DNA of 64,000 bases from Selaginella moellendorffii (Eukaryota; Streptophyta; Lycopodiopsida; Selaginellales; Selaginellaceae): assembly GCF_000143415.4 (NCBI RefSeq), contig NW_003314269.1, forward strand, positions 296,847 to 360,846, read 5' to 3'. How positions within the stretch are numbered: position 1 is the first letter of the stretch; each line of letters begins with the position of its first letter. Under the pieces are notes generated by a model. The model was not told the DNA's origin and made no database searches. It saw only the letters and a list, made by a program, of their open reading frames with translations. Positions 55,409 to 64,000 of this stretch are shown piece by piece. The position numbers and the translations under genes are program-made.

Positions 55409-58161
55409 TGGATGATGATGGGAATTGTAGCACTATTGTTGTCCCACTTGTATGCGGCTCAGGTGTTTAGTAGACTCTACTCAAACAAGTAGAAGAATAC
55501 TTATCAAATACTAATCCCACAACCTAGCATTAGCAACCATGGCAATCACAAAGATAAACCCAATGCTGTTGGCAATATTGGATCATGACCATATAAAAGT
55601 TTATATGGTGAAACACTAACAGAAATCTCCAACCCTGTGATGTATGCATACTGAAAAGATGGCAAATAACCATCCTAATTCGAATGCTGAAAGTTCACGT
55701 ACTTTGCAATTATCCCCTTGAAATTCTGAATAAGCTGTTCCACCAAACCATTTGACTATGGATGATAAACACTTGTGAAAGTGTGACATATCCCCAACTG
55801 AGACATCAAAACATGAAATACCTCATCCATAAATATGAAACCATTATCCGAAAGAATCTACTTCAGATAGGAATGCTAGGACACTACTCAATTGAGGAGG
55901 AAGTATCTAACAGCAGTTGCAAATGCACTAGCAAGAGCACTAATTTCCATCCAATGAGTCAAGTAATCAAAAGCAACAGGATCTGTCCCCACAAATTAAA
56001 GAAGATTATACTTGAGGCAATATTGAAAATGTAAATGCCGAAATTGCAAGTCATCAACAAATAATGCAGGACTCTTAAACCCATTATGAAGTGTTCAAAT
56101 TCGTAGCTCAATCTTTTGAGCCTCGCAAACCTCATCAAGAGAATGTAAATCCTTCTCTGTACCTTCTGAACACTAAACGTCAAGTATAATAACCGCCGAT
56201 GGCACAGAATCCTTGTCCAAAAATCCATAGATGCTGGAATAATAGGCTCATTAGAAACATGAGAAGAGAGCAAAGAAGGAAAAGGTGCTCAAGAAAGAGC
56301 ATTAACATCATCAACATTGCTTATGTTCATGGCAATGAACAACATTAAAATCATATATTTGAAGTTTCAAAGCCCACCGAGAAATATGGCCAACTAAGTT
56401 CTTTTGTTTCAATAATGAAGTAACTACAGCATGATCACCTTGTAATAATGTCCGAGAACTATGTAGATATACATGAAGTTTCTCAAAACCCCAAATTGCT
56501 GCTAAACACTCCTTTGTCGTGGAGTAGTTTACCTTCGTTGGTTGTAATGTACAGCTAATATATGCAATGAGATGGCACTGACCAAACATGCTTGGGCTCT
56601 CTTGCATCAACACACATCCAAAACCAATATCAGAAGTATCTAGGCACAAAATGAAAGGTTGAGTATAGTTAGAATACACTAAAACCAGAGGAGTCATTAA
56701 TAGCTCTTTGAAATTTGCAAATGCCACTCATAGTCTACAAACCAGATGAAAGATAACATTGACAACTTCAGCAACGCTCGCAATGGTGCAGTACGATTAG
56801 AAAGATGATCAACAAAATGACCAAGATACTGCACCTTGCTCAGGAAACACTGCACATCATTTACACACGTTGGAGTAAGGAACTTTAGAACAGTCATAAG
56901 TTTATTAGGATTAACTTATAAACCTTGACAAGAAATATAGTACCTAAGATAAGTCTTAATATACACTTCGATTGTTTCAACTTTAAACCAACTTTCCATA
57001 GTTGATCCAATACTTTACAAATATCACCAATGTGTTCCTCTTACGTCCCCTCTGAATGCATCAAGATAGTATTGATGAAGTTAATAACCACCTCTGGCAT
57101 ATCGTAAAGAATGTCGTCCATCATTCACTGAAAGTTGTTGGAGCATTATTTAAACCAAACGAGATCACCAAAAACTCATATAAACCAAATGGTGTACAAA
57201 AAGCTATCTTAGGATATTTTTTTCAACCATCAATACTTGCTAGTACTTAAAAGCAAAGTTTAACTTGGTGAACTAACGACTTTTCCCTAGACAATCCAAG
57301 AGATCCATAGTATGAGGAAGAGGGTATATATCGGGGATTGTCACTTCATTTAATGGACAATAATCAATGCAAAAACAAATACTCCCAGTAGGTTTCGTCA
57401 CAAAATGAAGTTCACATGCCCAAGGACTCTATAATTTTTTATTAACACCCTTTTCCAACATTTCCTTGATGTTTGCATATAAAATCTTGATCTCTATGGG
57501 TGACTGATGATAAATCAAAACTTTGATTGGACAAGCATCCCCAATTGGAATAAGATAATTTGTGGCAATCTTGGCCCAAACGATAGGTCAAATTCAAAGA
57601 GATTGACATACTCATTCATGAGCTGATCAACTACTACAATACAAAGACCGTTGGAGGGATTAGAAAAGGGAAGAGAGGAACAAAACAAAAACATAAAAGG
57701 AAGTTATAGGGAGACAAAAGTGATAGAAGCAAAGGAATAGAAGTGACAGGAATGGAAAAAATATAAGGAAGTATGAAACAAAGGAGAGAAACCTTAAAGT
57801 CATATTTAACATGATTGTGCTGCAACCAATTCATATCAAGGATGAGGTCAAAAGCTTAACTCAACACCACCCCTAATACCTACAACTCAAGCTCAAGATC
57901 ACCAAATCACTGTGAAGTGATTGAACCAATGGTACATATCATCTCTAGGATTTCAAACCAATGGTATCATCCCTAGGATTCCCACGGAAGAACTTTGGCC
58001 CAACGTGAGGATTGATAGCAAAAGCAGAAGGAGCTATACCATGCACCATAAATACTGCTATCAACTAAGTTTGATTGTTCAATTGCAATTATATAGCATT
58101 AAGCAATTGCACCAACTATTGCTCTAGAGTCAAAGGAGGAGGAGGCTGCTACTCTACCATG
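55409..58161 (-). pseudogene. Gypsy copy B gag-pol remnant
   Basis: Degenerate relative of copy A. From 58161 down: about 80 codons of gag, then a ~1 kb deletion into the protease (57880). Reverse transcriptase follows with many stops (57600-56730), then RNase H (56727-56311, 138-codon open piece with DTSDIGFGCVLMQES and YSTTKECLAAIWGFEKL). A tether and zinc-finger region that copy A lacks lies at 56310-56045. A ~0.33 kb deletion near 55978 is relative to copy A. Last is integrase to about 55490 (VSPYKLLYGHDP near 55600). The remaining end of the gene lies at 38390-38650. Confidence 0.8.
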
Positions 58162-58310
58162 AAGATGAATAAAAAGAAACAAACAAAAAAGAAGTTGAGA
58201 AAAGCTAAAAGAAAAAAGAGATCTAGACAATGCAAAAGCTAGATTTAAACCAAAATCCTAAATCCCAGCACTCTTTAGAGACAATCAAAGTTGCCCTTCA
58301 CTTCCACCAA

Positions 58311-58486
58311 TGTGAGTGCATGGAATATGGAAAAAGAATATAGAAAATGTGCATCCCTATTAACCCAAAAACCCTAATTTATATATTGAAGTGAGTGGTT
58401 CGGATTCAAACCAATCCAATAGCTATCAAAATCCCATTACGCTAATATTAGGATATGGCATCATAGCTGTACATTTGGACCTCACA
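58311..58486 (-). repeat. Copy B 5' LTR (176 bp)
   Basis: TGTGAG...CTCACA termini. The gag start lies 150 bases inside. Primer region TTGGTGGAAGTGA as in copy A. Confidence 0.85.
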
Positions 58487-59172
58487 GTATTTATTTATTA
58501 ATATATGTACTATCATTTTCTAATTATTCATCTAGAAATCAAATATAAATAACTATGTTATAAAATTACAATTAGTATCTATTTTATAATTAAAATAATT
58601 TTATATGAATTAATAATTTCTTTATTTTAAAAACTTTAACTTTGAGGATGAATGTTATAAATTTGAAGTATTTAATTAGAAAGTACGTATATCATATCCT
58701 ATCTTGATAATGTAACAATGAAGTGTTTGATAAAGTAATGTGTGTAATGACCTAGTAAATATAATTCTATTGTTCATAATATTTTGAATTTAATATAGTT
58801 ATATTTGTGACTACATTAAAGTGTAGTAATAAATATATTAATTAGGGTTTAGACTCTTGCTTTTATATAAAAATGGAACAAATGAATTATCTATATACTA
58901 TGGTACTATAATTAGAATATGACCTAGTAGATTTATATATGTTTATAAATATCTCTTTAAGAAACTGAAAAAGTTAAATTTAGTAAAATATTTGGAGCCT
59001 TCAATAAAGCTATTAAACACTCATACAAGAATCTAAACTCTCATCAGAACATATAATGTAATTATTGACAAGCATGATAGAAATAGAACCTAAAGTAATG
59101 GCATAAATATAAGCCAACTACAAAATCTTAGGAAACAAATTATAACTCTTTGATCATCTATAAGATGTTCAA
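58487..59172. other. AT-rich spacer, nothing recognisable
   Basis: Right flank of element B. No gene or repeat end that I can support. Confidence 0.5.
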
Positions 59173-60420
59173 ACCAATTATAAGCGACTAAATTTATTTT
59201 ACTTAAGTTGGGATAAAGATGTATAAAAGTTATGAGTGAAACTCTTCCAAGTGATTAAAGGTATAGATGAACTTAAAGCTATACTAACTTCACATTTGGT
59301 ACAAATGCTCTATGTGTTTAATCCCATTTTAGACACCTAAAAGTATTACAACTATCCTTTTGCACTTAAGCCATGTTCATCCTTATTTATCTCATTAGTA
59401 GTTTAAAATCATTTATACCACAAACCCAATTTTTCCAAACCAAACCATCTAATCCATAACTGGTTATTCCATAAATACTTCATAACATCTTTAGAATGCC
59501 CCAAGATATAAAGGAACATTATCCTTCAATATCTTTTCTTCAATCCCTATTAAGTCCTTCAACCATAGCAATGCTCACCAACACCATTATTGGTTTGGAT
59601 CTTAAATATTGACTTCTAGGACTTTCTTATAATTATACCTTTATTAAGCAAGAGAATTATTTCTTTTCATTTCCACTATCAAGGATTTTGAAATGATATT
59701 TTAAAACACTATAACTCAACACGAGTATTGTGGGTACTCCCCCACCTTCTACCACTTAGCCATGTGGCTAAAACAAGGTTTCAATGAGCCACATAAGGTA
59801 TCCAAGAAATAATGCCACTCACACTTAGATTGGGAATAGTAACTATTCAATCTCCTAGAAGAGCTAAAGTTGGCTTTTAAATACTTCACTAAATTGCCCC
59901 ATTTGTTCATCCATGTTCACTTTAGCTTTAGATTCTTTAATATTTATATTATCACTCATTACGTGAGTTAACCTTCTTTAGTCACATTTGTTTCTTTGAA
60001 GTCCTTTTCTCTATTATCTCGCAAAAGCTTACTAAACCCTCTAAGGTCTAAGAGATGATCGTTTTAAACTTTCATTCCTACTTGGTCTTACACTCAGATT
60101 TAGTCTTGGTCTCACTCTCAAAATCCATTCCTGACTTAGTCACAAACTCCATTTGTAACTTAGTCTTAAACTCCATCTTGGACTTTATTTGAACTTAGTC
60201 TTAGACTCAATTATTTTGGACTCAATTGCAAATTTAATTTTAACACTTCCACATATCAATCATTATTTTATCCTTTTTAGAGATTCACTTATTAATTCAT
60301 ACTTGTTCTTCAAGCACTTTTTTAGGAGTTCTTTCCCACTCTTGACTTTCAGAGTTGGAGCTTTTTATCAAAATGTATTATGCTTATTGTGTTTTATATT
60401 TTGATCATTTCTTTAGAATC
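59173..60420 (-). repeat. Decayed Family L LTR, inverted
   Basis: Starts ATAAGCGACTAAATTT (LTR end, reverse complement) and runs in LTR order through blocks matching 44240 back to about 42760 at 60380, including a thinned GACTT/GACTC array at 60070-60225. Heavily C-to-T converted. Confidence 0.65.
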
Positions 60421-61440
60421 TTATGCTTTATTTCAAATGTTAAATAAGTTTTGTAAGAATTTTGGGTTAAATATATTTTACCTAATATGAATGCTACTAA
60501 GAGATATTATATTACAATTGCTATAAGAGGTCTTTCATTTCCTTGAGAGTGAAAGATTTTCCTTTTATTTTTAAGTCTCAAGTGTTAAATTTGATATCAA
60601 AGAGGTTGAGTATATAGAGTCTCTTATTTATCTAGTTTTAACTGAAATAAGATGTCCTCTGCTATTTAACTTTTCTACTCATAAGAAGTCTTTTATAATA
60701 GAAGGTTTTTTTCATTTAATCATTTAGTACATCCTTTTATTTTACTTTCCCATTGCTACATTGATATCTATTAAAAATTATTTTTTCCATGCTTTTTTAT
60801 CCACTTTTTCCTTTTCCATAATATTCTTTTTTCAGGTTTTCTTGTTTTCTCCTTCAATGTTTCAAACTTTATTTTTCTTTGGAGGGGTAGAGGGGACAAA
60901 TAAGAGTCCAACCTTGATAATGAAGTGATAAATAGAATAAATACTTCTAAAAAATTATTTTTTTAGGAGGGGGTAAATAAGATATAAAAAATGAACAAAA
61001 TGTATCTAATCTTTAATGTATGATGTTGGAAAAATATATGGCTATTATTCTGAGTTAACACAAGTCTTAAAAACTGATTGAAGGGAAGATATAAAAATAT
61101 ATTATATTGATGGTTGTGAGTCCAAGTTATACCCTTAGAGGCTGGTAAGAGGATAGATGTAGAGAGGTATTAATGAATTGCAATTGCCCTTTAAATTACA
61201 TTGGTTTAAAAGTTACGATTTTGAGGTTGGTGCAAATAGCCACATAATGATTTGATAAACAATAAAGGTTTAAATATAAAAAAAAGGCCTATTACACTCT
61301 CTTTTCCAATCGATCAAGGGTTTTGGGATACTTAGGGTTGAACATATTTAGGTTTGACTAGTATTGATCTTGGTAACCTCTTGGGAAATCAAAATTCAAG
61401 AGCTTACATAAGACTCTGCAAAAGAAATAAATGCAATATT
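60421..61440. other. AT-rich decayed repeat, unassigned
   Basis: No genes. The stretch 61270-61400 resembles 7090-7230 in the same orientation (both have poly-A followed by AATYGRTY...GGRTA/TTTAGGTTT blocks ending in a GGYCTCT-type run), so it may belong to an uncharacterised repeat. Confidence 0.35.
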
Positions 61441-62697
61441 CTAGCCATATGTTTGCCACAAAGTGAGACTCAAGTTTCAAGGTATTGAACCCCTAAATGA
61501 AAGGACAAAGTTAAACTCTTGAGCTATAGCCAAGGAATGAAAGAATAGGAGCACAGAGCAACTCTCAAAAGGAGCGAAAGATCAAAAATATGGAGAAACA
61601 CTAGAAAAATTCTAGAGGTTTTAATTGTAAACTCATAAATTTAGACTTTTTAGAAAGTTACCCAATCCATCATTATTCAAAATTAAAGACATTTAACCCT
61701 AAGTATTCTAAGACTGAAAATGGGGTGCACTTTTATTTATATCCCCTTCCCTTTGTATTTTATATTTCCTTAGAAGTTCACATCAGTATAAATAAGCTTA
61801 TGAATTGGGGTTGCTTAANNNNNNNNNNNNNNNNNNNNNNNNNNNNNNNNNNNNNNNNNNNNNNNNNNNNNNNNNNNNNNNNNNNNNNNNNNNNNNNNNN
61901 NNNNNNNNNNNNNNNNNNNNNNNNNNNNNNNNNNNNNNNNNNNNNNNNNNNNNNNNNNNNNNNNNNNNNNNNNNNNNNNNNNNNNNNNNNNNNNNNNNNN
62001 NNNNNNNNNNNNNNNNNNNNNNNNNNNNNNNNNNNNNNNNNNNNNNNNNNNNNNNNNNNNNNNNNNNNNNNNNNNNNNNNNNNNNNNNNNNNNNNNNNNN
62101 NNNNNNNNNNNNNNNNNNNNNNNNNNNNNNNNNNNNNNNNNNNNNNNNNNNNNNNNNNNNNNNNNNNNNNNNNNNNNNNNNNNNNNNNNNNNNNNNNNNN
62201 NNNNNNNNNNNNNNNNNNNNNNNNNNNNNNNNNNNNNNNNNNNNNNNNNNNNNNNNNNNNNNNNNNNNNNNNNNNNNNNNNNNNNNNNNNNNNNNNNNNN
62301 NNNNNNNNNNNNNNNNNNNNNNNNNNNNNNNNNNNNNNNNNNNNNNNNNNNNNNNNNNNNNNNNNNNNNNNNNNNNNNNNNNNNNNNNNNNNNNNNNNNN
62401 NNNNNNNNNNNNNNNNNNNNNNNNNNNNNNNNNNNNNNNNNNNNNNNNNNNNNNNNNNNNNNNCACAGGGGTTTCTCATTAAGTCAGTGCAAGACAAAAG
62501 AAAAGAGAACTTAAGTTAAGCCAAATATACTAAACAAGAAATATATAGAAGTTACTACTTTATATTTTGGCTAATTAGAGATGCTAAGACAAAGGGAATT
62601 ATTATACCAATTTTTAGCCATTGTAACAGTAAGAGAAAAATATCCAAAAGGATTTGCCAATAGGTAGCTTTTAGTACCTATAGTTAGATTTGCGATA
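61441..62697 (-). repeat. Decayed Family T LTR with gap
   Basis: 61490-61600 matches the LTR block around 12890-12990, and 62464-62697 matches the block ending at 25249 (here TTTGCGATA). The middle is hidden by a 645-base N run. Confidence 0.55.
61819..62463. other. Assembly gap (645 N)
   Basis: Run of 645 N; an estimated gap size. Open frames drawn across it are meaningless. Confidence 0.99.
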
Positions 62698-63230
62698 CAA
62701 AGAACACTTAACTCAACTTAATTGAGAATAACAATTATAAAAATAAATTAAATAATGTGACAGAAGAAGAAAGTATTACAAATGAAATGGTTGATACTTG
62801 CCTTATAACATCACTAACTCATCTCTAAAATTATCTTCAAAACAATCAAATTTCTCATTATAATTAAAAATCCACTTGACCTTATAAACATTGTCCTCTA
62901 AAGGCTTGATTTTCAAATATATATCATCCATAACTCTCCAATCAATGTGATCATAATCACATTTCACATCAATAAAACATGATAAAACATCGAGAACAAA
63001 AGAGGTTGTAATTCCATCTCATAGAAGCTAGAGATAATAACAAACTAAAGATTGGAGTAGCATCAACAAAATCATACTTTACAACACTAAAAACTTGATA
63101 GCAAGAACAATATTGCTAGATAAGGACAATAGAGCAACATTTATATCCTTGAACAACACCTCCTTAATTGACAATGGTGTGGTATAAAAATAAAAAAGAA
63201 AGAATATATCTAAATATAGCAATACCTAGA
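62698..63230. other. AT-rich spacer, nothing recognisable
   Basis: No gene, terminus or repeat that I recognise. It lies between two Family T LTRs in opposite orientation. Confidence 0.45.
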
Positions 63231-64000
63231 TGTCGCAAATGTGACTTTAGGTATTGAAAGATATTTGTCGGCCAATCCTTATGAACACTCTCTCCTCATT
63301 GCCATGACAGCAGGAAGTTAATACTATTGGTTCCCTTTATCAGCCCCTCTTATCCAAGTGTTAGTAAATTAGACTTAACTTCTGTACTTGGCAAGATAAG
63401 CATAAGGAAGGAATTCCTAAATATCTATTTAACCAAACATATTTGGCCTAGTTTGTTAGTTTTATTTTGCTCTATTTTGCACTAACTTGGCAAAAATTCC
63501 CATGATATTGAGTTTAGTCCCTTAATATTATTACATGGTAGTTTACCGTGTCTACTAAACACCTTCGCTATCATGCCTTATGTGTTGGTTTTATTCCGGA
63601 TCCATATTTTATTTATGGTAAGTGTCTAGATCCACCTAAGAGGCATATTTACAGAATGTAGAGAATGTCCTAAACCTTATAATGTTGTTCCTGCTCCCTA
63701 ATTTGCAATTTAGCACCATTCCATATTTAGTAAGTTTTTACACTTGTCCCAAAGACTAACTCTTGGTATTAAGGGAGACTAGGGGTGAAAGCATATGTTC
63801 CTCAAGGGGCTATGGAGGGTTCTAAATGTATAGTAGGGATAGTGGTTAGAATGCATATCTGACCACCTAAAACATTAATTTGGCTTTCACTAAGCTATGT
63901 TGTTCCTTGTTTTGCATTCGGCTTGGGTTTAAGCCCAAGCTTTCTACTGTTCTAGTTGGTGGGGTACCCTCCTTCTTGCATTAGGCCACCGGCATACCAA
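63231..64000 (+). repeat. Family T LTR, plus orientation, cut by window end
   Basis: Starts TGTCGCAAATGTGACTTTAGG and follows the reverse complement of 50955 back to about 50190 until the last base. No polypurine tract precedes it, so it is a 5' LTR or a solo LTR. Confidence 0.75.

Noticed and set aside
61725-62519. Frames of 220-264 codons
   Set aside because: They are drawn across a run of N and contain almost no real sequence.

Overview
This window is plant nuclear DNA: about 8 kb of genes (about 28.7-36.6 kb) inside a dense field of nested, mostly dead LTR retrotransposons. The four genes have GT-AG introns of only 45-76 bases (one of 200), and they include a plant-type TOM20 and a plant-type long-chain alcohol oxidase. 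Tiny introns plus layered Gypsy elements fit a lycophyte such as Selaginella moellendorffii. That name is an inference. No tRNA, rRNA, CRISPR or bacterial feature was seen.

Gene island. TOM20 (29785-30681, +) converges on mitochondrial-type chaperonin 10 (30801-31381, -). Chaperonin 10 shares a 74-base bidirectional spacer with an ALDH7/antiquitin aldehyde dehydrogenase (31456-33779, +, 14 exons). ALDH7 is followed after 68 bases by a long-chain fatty alcohol oxidase (33848-36310, +). All four models are complete with intact frames. TOM20 and Cpn10 serve mitochondrial protein import and folding; the oxidase makes aldehydes and ALDH7 is an aldehyde-detoxifying enzyme.

Transposons, using local names. 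Family A/B is Gypsy with ~170-base TGTGAG...CTCACA LTRs. Copy A (1-3857, -) has intact gag and a pol frame open to the window edge. Copy B is one ruined element whose two ends lie 20 kb apart (3' LTR at 38212, 5' LTR at 58486). A chromovirus (10726-26416, +, ~100-base LTRs, target duplication CATGG) is split in its integrase by a Family T element (12742-25249). Family T is a Tat/Ogre-like Gypsy lineage with ~1.1 kb LTRs; this copy seems to carry a 10.7 kb internal inversion and has extra frames on both sides of gag-pol. Coding-free T derivatives occupy 40872-55167. Family L is a coding-free large element with 1.6-1.7 kb LTRs; a young complete copy (42697-50106, duplication CAGTC) sits inside a T LTR. 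A TRIM-like mini element with 162-base LTRs lies at 39887-40871. A LINE remnant (26690-28730) borders the genes.

Layering inside B, oldest to youngest: B, then an L copy, then tandem T derivatives and the TRIM, then the young L. Flanks at 3.9-5.5, 36.6-38.2, 58.5-59.2 and 60.4-63.2 kb are AT-rich and mostly featureless. Two assembly gaps occur (5898-5997 and 61819-62463).
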